DNA of 15,607 nucleotides from positions 1 to 15,607 of the forward strand of contig JAFYVD010000060.1 of assembly GCA_017558425.1 (NCBI GenBank), given 5' to 3'. This document shows positions 1 to 8,417 of the stretch, one piece after another. The notes beneath the pieces were generated by a model, which searched no databases, had not been told where the DNA came from, and worked only from the letters and a program-made list of their open reading frames with translations. Positions within the stretch are counted from its first letter, which is position 1. Each line of letters opens with the position of its first letter. The translations under genes were made by a program, and so were the position numbers. The stretch is from Clostridia bacterium (GTDB lineage Bacteria; Bacillota_A; Clostridia; RUG12999).

Positions 1-100
1 AGATAGCCCCGACAATAATTAAAAATTTCAAAGTTCGTATTATTCTTTTTTTGCGTTTTATACGTCTGTTTCTTTTGCGTCTTTCTGCAGGGGTCATCAT
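1..100 (-). CDS. ftsQ: Cell division protein FtsQ/DivIB, N-terminal fragment
   Basis: Only the first 33 codons are inside the window; the gene continues past the left edge. The start is one of two adjacent ATG codons (at 100 and 97), with a GGAAG ribosome binding site about 8 bases upstream and a 15-base gap after the murA stop. The visible peptide begins MMTPAERRKRN. It has a very basic stretch of Arg and Lys up to about residue 22, then the start of a hydrophobic segment (LKFLIIVGAI). This matches the short cytoplasmic tail and single membrane anchor of FtsQ/DivIB, which scaffolds FtsL and FtsB/DivIC at the septum through an external POTRA domain. Its place directly after murA in a dcw cluster is the main support. 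No diagnostic domain is visible, so the name rests on position plus topology. Confidence 0.7.
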   Translation of the reverse strand, partial: MMTPAERRKRNRRIKRKKRIIRTLKFLIIVGAI

Positions 101-115
101 ATGTATCACTTCCGT

Positions 116-1369
116 TTACTGAGATTTTATAATTTTTCCGCCGACGGAGGAAATAAGCAGGTCGAAATTTTCATAACCTCTTTCAATATAACAAACATTT
201 CCGATTTCCGTTTTGCCTTCGGTGGCAAGTGCGGCTATTACAAGCGCCGCGCCGCCTCGCAGGTCGGGAGCTGTCACGTTTGCGGGATGCAGGGATTCTA
301 CGCCGCGGATAACGGCGATACGGTCTTTCACCGTAATATCCGCACCCATTTTCATAAGTTCTGTAGCTGTGTTGAAACGGTTCTCAAAAATGGTTTCGTC
401 TATTATGGATGTTCCGTGCATTGTGGTAAGCGCTGCCATCAACTGAGATTGTGCATCGGTGGGAAAACCGGGGTAGGGCATTGTCTGAACATTTGCCACC
501 GAATGAAGCCGATTGGTACATTTTATTTTCAGCTTGTCTTTTTCGCATCGGATATCTGCACCACATTCGCGAAGCAGGGAAATAATGCTGCTTATGTGCA
601 ATGGAACAACATTTTCAAGTTCAAGTTCGCCTTTTGTTGCCGCCACCATAAACATAAGCGTTGCGGCAACAATGCGGTCAGACATTATGGTTTTTTCGGC
701 AGGATGAAGCCGTGGAACACCCTCTATTTCAATTATACTGCTGCCTGCTCCTGAAATTCTGGCACCCATACTGTTGAGAAAATCCTGCAGGTCGGTAATT
801 TCCGGTTCACGAGCACAGTTTGTTATTACTGTTTTGCCCGATTGGCGGCAGGCGAGAAGCATCAGGTTTTCGGTTGCACCCACCGAAGGAAAACCGAGAT
901 GTACATATCCCGGTCGGTATTTGGAAAGGCGGCATTTTATAAATCCGTCCTCTTCGGCAATTTCAACTCCAAGCTGACGAAAGGCTTTCAGATGAATGTC
1001 TATAGGTCTTAAACCCAGCTCGCAACCACCGGGATAACTGCACACGGCAACGCCTTCGCGGGCTAAAATTGCACCCAGAAAAATTACCGAGGAACGCATC
1101 TTTCGAGTCAGTTTTTCAGGGATTTTATGTGTTGAAACGGAAGAAGCATCCACGGTGATGGAGTTTCCGCTACGTTGAACATTGCACCCCATAAGTCGGA
1201 GAATTTCAAGCGTGATTTTTACATCGTAAATGTCCGGGCAGTTGTGTAATGTGGTTATCCCTTCGGGGATAACGGAAGCCGCAAGAATTGGGAGAACGGC
1301 ATTTTTTGCGCCCTGCACTCCGGCTGTGCCGCAAAGCGGATTCCCGCCACGGATTATGTATTTATACAT
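116..1369 (-). CDS. murA: UDP-N-acetylglucosamine 1-carboxyvinyltransferase MurA
   Basis: MurA transfers enolpyruvate from phosphoenolpyruvate to UDP-GlcNAc, the first committed step of peptidoglycan synthesis, in the cytoplasm. The 417-residue protein begins MYKYIIRGGNPLCG, as the family does. It carries GAKN with the substrate-binding lysine at residue 22, and the loop PGGCELG with the catalytic cysteine at residue 116, the fosfomycin target. FPTDAQSQ and ENRF follow further on. Length is normal. An upstream in-frame GTG at 1384 abuts the GGAGG directly, so it is a poor start. ATG at 1369 matches the family N-terminus, although its 14-base spacing from GGAGG is long. The ribosome binding site lies in a predicted hairpin (see the element at 1382-1427). 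Since Cys is present, fosfomycin sensitivity is possible but not shown. Firmicutes often have two MurA paralogs; this is the dcw-linked copy. Confidence 0.96.
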   Translation of the reverse strand: MYKYIIRGGNPLCGTAGVQGAKNAVLPILAASVIPEGITTLHNCPDIYDVKITLEILRLMGCNVQRSGNSITVDASSVSTHKIPEKLTRKMRSSVIFLGAILAREGVAVCSYPGGCELGLRPIDIHLKAFRQLGVEIAEEDGFIKCRLSKYRPGYVHLGFPSVGATENLMLLACRQSGKTVITNCAREPEITDLQDFLNSMGARISGAGSSIIEIEGVPRLHPAEKTIMSDRIVAATLMFMVAATKGELELENVVPLHISSIISLLRECGADIRCEKDKLKIKCTNRLHSVANVQTMPYPGFPTDAQSQLMAALTTMHGTSIIDETIFENRFNTATELMKMGADITVKDRIAVIRGVESLHPANVTAPDLRGGAALVIAALATEGKTEIGNVCYIERGYENFDLLISSVGGKIIKSQ

Positions 1370-1381
1370 ACTGAAAACAGA

Positions 1382-1427
1382 CACCTCCGCAATAAAATAA
1401 ATGTATACTACATATTATGCGAAGGTG
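1382..1427 (-). promoter_or_regulatory. Hairpin that would sequester the murA ribosome binding site
   Basis: In the minus-strand RNA, CACCUUCGCA (1427-1418) can pair with UGCGGAGGUG (1391-1382) over all ten positions, with one G-U wobble. The 3' arm contains the murA Shine-Dalgarno GGAGG. The 26-base loop contains a smaller inverted repeat, AUGUA-GUA-UACAU. The wobble pair would be a C-A mismatch on the plus strand, so the fold is complete only in the RNA sense of the operon. There is no U-run after it, so it is not a terminator. A regulatory role is inferred. Confidence 0.5.
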
Positions 1428-1433
1428 GTTTTT

Positions 1434-2522
1434 TTAGTGACGAGTCAGTAATGTAATCTCTGCGAAAATATCTTTTGAAGCAGTCGGTTTTGCCATTGCC
1501 AGTGCATTTACCGATATGCTTTCCATTTTATTGCTGTCTGCAAATAAAGACGAGACTGTATCAAACAACAGGTCGGCACAAAGTTCGTTTTCGCGGAGCA
1601 TTACAGATGCTCCGGCAGATTGCAGTGCCGCTGCATTGTGTTCCTGATGATTGTTGGTTACATAGGGTGAGGGGATGAGCACCGAGCATTTGCCCATGGC
1701 ACAAATTTCGCTGATGGCAATTGCTCCGGCACGGCTGACAACAATGTCGGAAGCCGCCATTACGGTGTCCATATTATAGATATAGGGTGTGATGGTGATT
1801 TTGTCACCAAGCTCGATGTTTTTAAGCGATTCCATTATTTCTTCGTAATACCGCTTTCCGGTACCCCAGATAATTCTGAAATCGGGAGTTTTGGTTTTTA
1901 TAAGCTCAAGCATAGAGTCGTTAATTTTTTTTGCTCCAAGGCTACCGCCAAAAACAAGAAGGGTGGGCTCGTTGATGCCAAGCTCACTTTTTGCGGTTGT
2001 AGGATTTACGTTAAGAATACCCTCTCTGACGGGATTGCCCGTGAGAACGGCTTTTTTCTTACCGGGGAGCAATTTTATACTTTCCTCAAAGCTTACGCAA
2101 ATACGGTCAACCGCCCGGCTTAATATTTTGGTGGTCATTCCGGGGAAAACGTTTTGTTCATGGATGAGAGTGGGGATTTTCATCATAGCTGCGGAAAAAA
2201 CTGCAGGTCCACTGACGTATCCGCCACATCCGATTACAATGTCGGGTGCAAAATCTTTGATGATTTTGCGGGTTTCGGCAAGACCTTTTGCCGCAAGAGC
2301 CACTGTTTTTATGTTTGACGGGCTGAGGCTTCTTTTAAAACCTGCCACTTTTATGCATTTGATGGGGAACCCCTCTTTTGACACAAGGTCAGTTTCCATT
2401 CCGCCCTCTTTGCCGATAAACAGAACTTCCCCGCCGTGGGAAGTAATCTGCTTTGCAATGGCAATCGCGGGGTTTATATGTCCGGCAGTGCCGCCGGCAG
2501 TTACTATTGCCTTAATGCCCAT
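1434..2522 (-). CDS. murG: Lipid II synthase MurG (GlcNAc transferase)
   Basis: MurG adds GlcNAc from UDP-GlcNAc to lipid I at the inner face of the membrane, giving lipid II. The 362-residue GT-B protein starts MGIKAIVTAG. It has the N-terminal glycine loop GGTAGHINPA (residues 10-19), HEQN (121-124), FGGSLGA (191-197), and the C-terminal donor-site motifs SRAGAIAISE (263-272) and NNHQEHNA (290-297). The second Gly of the usual GGTGGH is Ala here, a form I recall from clostridial MurG. Candidate starts are TTG 2540, ATG 2531 and ATG 2522. I chose 2522 because the AAAGG ribosome binding site sits 10 bases upstream and the protein then begins right before the first beta strand. The TTG would overlap the ftsW stop by 4 bases. 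It lies between ftsW and murA, as in many clostridial dcw clusters. Confidence 0.96.
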   Translation of the reverse strand: MGIKAIVTAGGTAGHINPAIAIAKQITSHGGEVLFIGKEGGMETDLVSKEGFPIKCIKVAGFKRSLSPSNIKTVALAAKGLAETRKIIKDFAPDIVIGCGGYVSGPAVFSAAMMKIPTLIHEQNVFPGMTTKILSRAVDRICVSFEESIKLLPGKKKAVLTGNPVREGILNVNPTTAKSELGINEPTLLVFGGSLGAKKINDSMLELIKTKTPDFRIIWGTGKRYYEEIMESLKNIELGDKITITPYIYNMDTVMAASDIVVSRAGAIAISEICAMGKCSVLIPSPYVTNNHQEHNAAALQSAGASVMLRENELCADLLFDTVSSLFADSNKMESISVNALAMAKPTASKDIFAEITLLTRH

Positions 2523-2536
2523 AAAATTCATACCTT

Positions 2537-3706
2537 TCAACGAGAGTTTTGAGTGGGTTTATCTTTTTTCTGACGGGAAATATTAAGAAGAATTCCCATA
2601 GAAGCGATGGTGAACAACAAGTTTGTACCACCTGCGCTGAAGAAAGGCAGAGGCATACCTGTTACAGGGAACATAGATGTAACAACACAAATGTTTATAA
2701 ATACCTGTACGAAGATTAATGCCGCAATGCCTATACCGATTAATGTTCCTAATTTGTCGGGTGCATCCATAGCTATTTTAACACATCTCATTATTAAAAG
2801 GAAAAATAATACTATTACAAAAAGTGCACCTAAGAATCCGAGTTCTTCACAGATTACAGCGAAAATAAAGTCGTTGTGCGGTTCGGGAATATAAAGAGCT
2901 TTCTGCACGCTTTGACCCAAACCTTTACCCAAAAGACCGCCTGAACCGATGGCATACATTGATTGAATAACCTGCCAACCATCGCCGGTGGGGTCGCTGA
3001 ACGGGTCTAAAAAGCTTGTGATACGGGCACGGCTGTAATCACTGAAAAGGATTAAAAGCGTAAAACCGCCGGCACCGGCTATTCCTACGGGTAAAAGATA
3101 TTTAAGGTTTGCACCTGCTATAATTACGATAAGTCCGCAAACTGCGGTAATAAGTATCATTGCACTTTTGTGAGGTTGTAAAATGAGTGGGAAGAGGACA
3201 ATGCCAAGCATAATTCCGTATGTAAGCCAGCTGGTTTTAAAATTATTCAGCGCCTCTTTGGTCTGACTTGAGCAAACTTTTGCAAAAAGCAGAATCCACA
3301 CAATTTTTGCAAGCTCTGACGGTTGGAAAGACATACCGCCCAGGTTTATCCATCTTTTCGCACCATTGATATCCTCGGCAGAAAAAAGCGGGATGAAAAG
3401 CATTATCCACACAACCCCTGCTGCCATAACAAGGATTTGTGACGAACAAAGAAAATGATAGTCAATTCGTGACACTATAAGCATTAAAACAACGCCGACA
3501 ACTGCCATAAGAAGTTGTTTTTTTAGGAAATACAAGCTATCTCCCTGACGATAAAGTGCGGTGACAGAACTGGCAGAGCCTACCATAATCAGCCCGAAAA
3601 GGACGATGATCATAAGAATTATTAAAAATTCCATATCCATGGGCTTGGATGCAAGCGGAGATTTTCCACTGCGGAGAATACCGCCTTTTTTTCCTTTTGC
3701 GGACAT
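2537..3706 (-). CDS. ftsW: Septal peptidoglycan glycosyltransferase FtsW (SpoVE-like, SEDS family)
   Basis: FtsW polymerises lipid II into glycan strands at the division site, working with a cognate class B PBP (here the SpoVD/FtsI-type gene upstream). The 389-residue protein has a basic cytoplasmic N-terminus of about 25 residues followed by about ten membrane segments. Family motifs are KRWINLGGMSFQPSE, PEPHNDFIFAVICEELG with the conserved acidic Asp of the large fourth external loop at about residue 279, and GMPLPFFSAGGTNLL near the end. The last usually reads PFISYGG; here the Tyr is Ala. ATG at 3706 is preceded by GAGG at 8 bases spacing; an upstream in-frame GTG at 3715 overlaps that ribosome binding site and was rejected. 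The gene could equally be named spoVE, since in sporulating Firmicutes the dcw copy may serve the spore cortex. It follows mraY by 33 bases, with no murD between. Confidence 0.93.
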   Translation of the reverse strand: MSAKGKKGGILRSGKSPLASKPMDMEFLIILMIIVLFGLIMVGSASSVTALYRQGDSLYFLKKQLLMAVVGVVLMLIVSRIDYHFLCSSQILVMAAGVVWIMLFIPLFSAEDINGAKRWINLGGMSFQPSELAKIVWILLFAKVCSSQTKEALNNFKTSWLTYGIMLGIVLFPLILQPHKSAMILITAVCGLIVIIAGANLKYLLPVGIAGAGGFTLLILFSDYSRARITSFLDPFSDPTGDGWQVIQSMYAIGSGGLLGKGLGQSVQKALYIPEPHNDFIFAVICEELGFLGALFVIVLFFLLIMRCVKIAMDAPDKLGTLIGIGIAALIFVQVFINICVVTSMFPVTGMPLPFFSAGGTNLLFTIASMGILLNISRQKKDKPTQNSR

Positions 3707-3739
3707 AGTTTTCACCTCGATGTTTTTTGTTGGAAAAAT

Positions 3740-4693
3740 TTATACTCTAAGTCCTGCGTATGCAATAATACATAAAATTGCAGTTGCTGCAGAGAAGATA
3801 AGGTCAATCTTTATTTCGGACCAGCCACACATTTCGAAATGGTGGTGAATTGGACTCATTTTGAAAATTCGTTTGCCGGTGAGTTTGAAGGATGTTACCT
3901 GAAGAATAACAGACAATGCTTCAATTACATAAATAAGACCGGCAATTACAAGAAACAGCGACATACCGCAGGAAACCGCCACAGCGGAAACAACTCCACC
4001 CAGGAAGAGGGAACCGGTGTCGCCCATAAAAACAAGTGCTTTTGGCTTGTTATAAAGCAAAAATCCTGTAAGACCGCCAACGACAGAAATGGCAAAAAGT
4101 CCTGTTTCGTGGTCGGAAATCAGATTCATTGCTGCCGCAAAGAACAGGCAGACGATAATGGTGACGGATGTTGCAAGTCCGTCTATTCCGTCGGTAAGAT
4201 TCACCGCGTTTACACTACCAATTATTACAACCACGGCGAAGGGGATATACCACAGACCAAGGTCGGGAGCGATGTTGGTGAATGGGATTTTAAGAGTGGT
4301 GTCCACCAGACCGTTTTTGTAAAGTACCCAGATGAACAAAAGTGAAGCAACGAGCTGAAGCATAAGCTTCTGAATTTCGGTAAGCCCGAGATTTCTTTTT
4401 TTCACAACTTTGATATAATCGTCTATAAACCCGATTAAACCAAATGAAAGACTGAGATATAAAAGCATAATGCCTTTAAAAGAGTGAGAAAGCATTACAA
4501 TTGCCGAAACGGCAATTCCGGCTATAAAGATTATGCCGCCCATAGTGGGGGTGCCTGATTTTTTCTCGTGCCACGAGGGCCCTTCCTCGCGGATTTCCTG
4601 CCCGAATTTAAGCTTTCGTAAAATTGGCAGAACAAGTGGTGCGATTGCTGCGGAAATGGCAAAAGCTACAGCCGCGGCTATTAAATAATTCAT
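3740..4693 (-). CDS. mraY: Phospho-N-acetylmuramoyl-pentapeptide-transferase MraY
   Basis: MraY transfers phospho-MurNAc-pentapeptide from UDP to undecaprenyl phosphate, making lipid I; it is an integral membrane enzyme that needs Mg2+. The 317-residue sequence has about ten hydrophobic segments. The family motifs are in order: GQEIREEGPSWHEKKSGTPTMGG (residues 31-53), the aspartate pair IDDY (D91, D92), NAVNLTDGIDGLA (162-174), FMGDTGSLFLGG (D225), and PIHHHFEMCGW with the three histidines 283-285. All catalytic acidic and histidine residues expected for the family are present, and length is normal. ATG at 4693 has a strong AAGGAG ribosome binding site 8 bases upstream. The gap from the murE stop is 27 bases, leaving no room for murF. 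Confidence 0.97.
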   Translation of the reverse strand: MNYLIAAAVAFAISAAIAPLVLPILRKLKFGQEIREEGPSWHEKKSGTPTMGGIIFIAGIAVSAIVMLSHSFKGIMLLYLSLSFGLIGFIDDYIKVVKKRNLGLTEIQKLMLQLVASLLFIWVLYKNGLVDTTLKIPFTNIAPDLGLWYIPFAVVVIIGSVNAVNLTDGIDGLATSVTIIVCLFFAAAMNLISDHETGLFAISVVGGLTGFLLYNKPKALVFMGDTGSLFLGGVVSAVAVSCGMSLFLVIAGLIYVIEALSVILQVTSFKLTGKRIFKMSPIHHHFEMCGWSEIKIDLIFSAATAILCIIAYAGLRV

Positions 4694-4720
4694 ACAGACA
4701 TCTCCTTAACAGGTACTGTT

Positions 4721-6169
4721 TTATCTTGAAAAGTATTCTTTAACAATCTGCTCTTCGCAGAAGGGGATTTTACCCTCTTTGGTAATCTGATATGTTTCAT
4801 GACCTTTGCCGGCAAGGAGGACGATGTCTCCCTCTTTTGCCATACCGAGCGCGAAATGAATGGCCTCGCGGCGGTCAACTATTTCGGCAAATTCGCATCC
4901 GGACTCAATCATACCGGGTTTAATTTCATTGATTATATCTTCTGCATTTTCGCTTGCAGGGTTGTCGGAAGTGATAATGCAGAATGAAGAATATTTGCCT
5001 GCGATATTGCCCATTTCGGGGCGTTTTGTGCGGTCTCGGTCGCCGGGAGCGCCGAATACTGTAATAATTCGTCCGCTAACAAATTCCTTCACGGTTGTGA
5101 GGATTTTCTCAAGGCCGTCAGGGGTGTGCGCATAATCTATCATAACGCCAAAAGGAGCAGAAACACGCACAAATTCAGCTCTGCCTTTGGCACCGCGAGA
5201 GATTATAAGACCTTTTGCTATTTCATCTTCGGAAAAACCAAGGGCGGAACATACCGATGCGGCGGCAAGGGAGTTGTAAACATTGAACTTGCCGGGAATA
5301 TGCGATTTTAAAAGGTATGACTCTTTTTTGTGATTGAGGGTATAGATAATGCCCTTTTCCGAAAGTTTAATGTCTGATGCAAAAAAATCGGATTTTGCAT
5401 TTTCAACACTGTATGTGTAAATTGTTTTGCAACTTGAATTTGTCGCAATTTTTCTGCTGTATTCATCGTCGCTGTTCATTATTGCAATGTCGCACATTTC
5501 GAAAAGCTTTGCCTTGGCAGCGGCATAGTTTTCCATACTGCCGTGCAAGTCAAGATGCTCGTGCGTCAGGTTGGTGAACGCCGCTACTGCAAATTTTGTG
5601 CAAGCTACTCTTTCAAGCTCAAGGGAGTGGGAAGAAACTTCTGTTATGCAATACTGTGCACCCGAATCTGCCATTTCGCGGAGGTATTTCTGGAACAGAT
5701 AGCTTTCGGGAGTGGTTCTTTCCGAATCAACCGCTTTGCCTGCGATGACTATCGAATTTGTGCCGATAAGCCCTGTTTTTTTGCCCGCCATTTCGATGAT
5801 GGACTGTATAAGATGGGTGGTTGTGGTTTTGCCGTTTGTTCCCGTTACGCCAATCACCTTGATATCGCGTGAGGGATGGCCGTAAAAGGATGACGCCATC
5901 TGAGCCATGGCAAAACGCGCATTTTCCACTTTTACTGTGGTGATTTCCGGGCAACTTATGTCGTCGGTTACCACAGCACACACTGCACCGTTTTTCACTG
6001 CATCGGCAAGATATTTGTGTCCGTCGGTTTTAAAACCTTTTATGCACACAAAGATACTGCCGGCAACGACTTCGCGAGAGTTGCAGGTGATGCCGGTGAT
6101 GTCAATATTCCTGCTTCCTTTTACTTCTATGAAATTGGTTTCCTTTAAAATTTGCTCTAATTTAGTCAT
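4721..6169 (-). CDS. murE: UDP-N-acetylmuramoyl-tripeptide synthetase MurE
   Basis: MurE is a cytoplasmic ATP-dependent ligase that adds the third amino acid (meso-diaminopimelate or L-lysine) to UDP-MurNAc-L-Ala-D-Glu. Numbering from ATG 6169 (482 residues), it has an N-terminal UDP-binding domain (CNSREVVAGSIFV), the Mur ligase P-loop GVTGTNGKTTTTH (about 107-119), EVSSHSLELERV, THEHLDLHG, and the carbamylated-lysine region YAAAKAKLFE. Later come DYAHTPDGLEK, FGAPGDRDRTKRPEMG and AGKGHETYQ. The amino-acid specificity motif reads DNPA (402-405) where meso-DAP enzymes have DNPR; see findings. An in-frame ATG at 6187 would overlap the upstream PBP gene by 11 bases. I prefer 6169 because AGG sits 5 bases before it and the family starts near M-x-L-x-x-L. 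Its start is 7 bases after the PBP stop, suggesting translational coupling. Confidence 0.95.
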   Translation of the reverse strand: MTKLEQILKETNFIEVKGSRNIDITGITCNSREVVAGSIFVCIKGFKTDGHKYLADAVKNGAVCAVVTDDISCPEITTVKVENARFAMAQMASSFYGHPSRDIKVIGVTGTNGKTTTTHLIQSIIEMAGKKTGLIGTNSIVIAGKAVDSERTTPESYLFQKYLREMADSGAQYCITEVSSHSLELERVACTKFAVAAFTNLTHEHLDLHGSMENYAAAKAKLFEMCDIAIMNSDDEYSRKIATNSSCKTIYTYSVENAKSDFFASDIKLSEKGIIYTLNHKKESYLLKSHIPGKFNVYNSLAAASVCSALGFSEDEIAKGLIISRGAKGRAEFVRVSAPFGVMIDYAHTPDGLEKILTTVKEFVSGRIITVFGAPGDRDRTKRPEMGNIAGKYSSFCIITSDNPASENAEDIINEIKPGMIESGCEFAEIVDRREAIHFALGMAKEGDIVLLAGKGHETYQITKEGKIPFCEEQIVKEYFSR

Positions 6170-6176
6170 TTCTTCC

Positions 6177-8396
6177 TCATGATTCATTTCCGGTAGTTAC
6201 GCTGACTGTACTTCCTTTTTCTGCAAGCTCTCCGGCTGCGGGTGATTGACCGGTAACAACCGATCCGCTGTTTTTTGTTATTTTAAGTTTAAGTCCGGAG
6301 TTTACAATTATTTCATTTGCCTGTTCAATGTTAAGTGAGAATATATCGGGGACTTTTACATATTCTTCTCCGCCTGCAAGGTTTGTGTGCAGGGTTACTG
6401 AAGAACCGTTTTTAACCGCAGTTCCCGAAGAGGGCTCCTGAGAAATTACCTGGTCGCCACTGCCCTGGATTACATATTTCAGGCCGTAATTTGTAATAAC
6501 CTGTTTTGCTTCGGTTACCGACATGGATATAACGTCGGGGACTACTGCGGAAAGGTCTTCCGATTCTTTTTGAGTGTACTGCGGTTCAATGCCGTAATAT
6601 TGCAGAGTTTCGCTGATGATTTTTCCGGCAACGGGTGCTGTGATAACACCACCATAATAGTTTTCGCCCATTGGTTCGTCAAGAAGTACAAGAACGATAA
6701 CTTTGGGGTCGTCAACGGGAGCAACCCCCACGAAAGAACCTATATATTTGTTGCTTCCGCGAGGCTGTTTTTCACTTGTACCACTTTTTCCGCCCACGCG
6801 GTAGCCTTTAACGGCTGCGGTACTGCCCGACTGAGTAACGACAGTTTCAAGTACGGTTTTCATTTTTTCGCTTGTCTGTTTTGATACTGTCTGACGGATT
6901 TGCTGTGGTGTGAAGGATTTAAGCACCTGACCGTCGGCAGATTTTATCTCTTTTACAAGATATGGCTTGAAAAGAGTTCCACCATTTACAAGAGAGGAAA
7001 TGGCAGTTATCATCTGAAGGGGAGTCACCTGGAAACTCTGACCGAAGGATGAAATCATAAGGTCGAGGTCGGTGAAAGCATCTTCCTGATGGAAAGCACC
7101 GATGGCTTCGCCGGGATAGTCTATGCCGGTGGTTTCCCGGAACCCGAAACGTTTAAAGTTGTTGACAAATTTTTCTCTGCCGATTTTAAGTCCGACGTTC
7201 ATTAAAACGGGGTTGCAGGAGTTTACCATACCTGTCATAAATGTCTGAGGACCATGACCTGCAGGTTTCCAACAACTGATATTCCAGCCGCCGGCTTCAA
7301 GGTAACCGTTGCAGAGGTAGTTTTCTTCAAGGGTTGTAACGTTTTCTTCAAGAGCCATTGCACAAGTGATAAGTTTGAAAGTTGAACCGGGTTCATACAC
7401 ATCTACAGAAGGCTTGTTACGTTTGATTTTGGAAGTCGCTTCGACATAAGCGGCGTTATATTCGTCACCATCAAGCTTTTCAAGTTTTGACAAAGTTTCG
7501 GGGTCTGTGATGGTGAGCGGTTCGTTGAGGTTGTAGGTGGGTACACTTGCCATAGCAAGGATTGCACCTGTGTGCGGATCCATAACAATTGCTGCACCGC
7601 CACCTGCCGCTTTGTTTTCAATATACGCTTCTTCAAGGCTTGTTTCAACAATTCGTTGGATGGTTTCATCCAAGGTGAGAACTATGTCACAGCCTGCCTG
7701 GGCGTTGTAGTATTCTTCGTATTCGAAAGTGGGGCTTCCTGCTGCGGAATCGGATTTTATAAGGGTGCCGGCACTACCTTTTAAGTATTCGTCGTACTCA
7801 TATTCCAGCCCTTCAAGCCCCTGATTGTCCGAACCTACATTTCCCAAAACCTGTGCTGCGAGGTTGGAGTAGGGGTAGTAACGTTTGGTGTCGGAGATGA
7901 GGGATACCCCCACGAGATTGTGTTCTTCCAGAACAGATTCGGGCAAAGAGTTTCCGTCTGCATCTTCGCCGCTGATATAGCTGCGCAAAATTGCGGATTC
8001 CTCCGAACTGATACGTTTTTTGATATATTCGAAACGAGAAGATTTTTCAAGGGAAGAGTAAATTTTGTCTTTATCTACGCCAAGAACCTCGGAAAGTGTT
8101 GCAACAACCTGTTTGGCGTTTCCTTCCTCGGCAATTCTTTTGGGGTCAACCACAACGGTGTCAACGTTGGCGCTTACAGCAAGTTCTTTGCCGTTGGTAT
8201 CGTAAATTGTGCCGCGGCGAGGTGTGATTTCGTTTTCTTTTGTCTGTTGCTCAAGGGCAAGCTGACGAAGCTCGTTGCCGCGTACAAACTGCAGGTATGC
8301 AGTTCTTCCGATTAAAAGCATAAACAGCAACGAGAAAAAGGCTGTCAAAATGAGAATTCGAATGTTGATATTCGCTTTTTTACGTGTTTTTTTCAT
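6177..8396 (-). CDS. spoVD: Class B penicillin-binding protein with two PASTA domains (SpoVD/FtsI type)
   Basis: This is a monofunctional D,D-transpeptidase that cross-links septal or spore-cortex peptidoglycan, anchored in the membrane and facing outward. The 739 residues comprise a short basic tail, one membrane segment (about 12-30) and the pedestal domain with RRGTIYD (60-66). A transpeptidase domain follows with the active-site motif S338-T-F-K, S393-C-N and K537-S-G-T. Two PASTA domains lie at about 617-672 and 680-736. The three catalytic motifs are intact. C375 (in NISCW) and C394 (inside the SCN motif) lie 19 residues apart, as do the redox-active cysteines reported for Bacillus subtilis SpoVD. 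B. subtilis has two PBPs here (pbpB and spoVD); only one is seen. The ribosome binding site AAGGTGG lies 7 bases before ATG. Whether it serves vegetative division, sporulation or both cannot be told. Confidence 0.93.
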   Translation of the reverse strand: MKKTRKKANINIRILILTAFFSLLFMLLIGRTAYLQFVRGNELRQLALEQQTKENEITPRRGTIYDTNGKELAVSANVDTVVVDPKRIAEEGNAKQVVATLSEVLGVDKDKIYSSLEKSSRFEYIKKRISSEESAILRSYISGEDADGNSLPESVLEEHNLVGVSLISDTKRYYPYSNLAAQVLGNVGSDNQGLEGLEYEYDEYLKGSAGTLIKSDSAAGSPTFEYEEYYNAQAGCDIVLTLDETIQRIVETSLEEAYIENKAAGGGAAIVMDPHTGAILAMASVPTYNLNEPLTITDPETLSKLEKLDGDEYNAAYVEATSKIKRNKPSVDVYEPGSTFKLITCAMALEENVTTLEENYLCNGYLEAGGWNISCWKPAGHGPQTFMTGMVNSCNPVLMNVGLKIGREKFVNNFKRFGFRETTGIDYPGEAIGAFHQEDAFTDLDLMISSFGQSFQVTPLQMITAISSLVNGGTLFKPYLVKEIKSADGQVLKSFTPQQIRQTVSKQTSEKMKTVLETVVTQSGSTAAVKGYRVGGKSGTSEKQPRGSNKYIGSFVGVAPVDDPKVIVLVLLDEPMGENYYGGVITAPVAGKIISETLQYYGIEPQYTQKESEDLSAVVPDVISMSVTEAKQVITNYGLKYVIQGSGDQVISQEPSSGTAVKNGSSVTLHTNLAGGEEYVKVPDIFSLNIEQANEIIVNSGLKLKITKNSGSVVTGQSPAAGELAEKGSTVSVTTGNES

Positions 8397-8417
8397 AAAA
8401 CAACCACCTTAATGGGG

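Noticed and set aside
101..754. 217-codon open frame on the plus strand opposite murA
   Set aside because: It is a shadow of murA; the Cys/His/Phe-rich translation looks like non-coding read-out rather than a protein.
1891..2586. 231-codon open frame on the plus strand opposite murG and the end of ftsW
   Set aside because: It lies wholly across well-supported genes with full family motifs, its translation matches no family I know, and no good ribosome binding site is seen.
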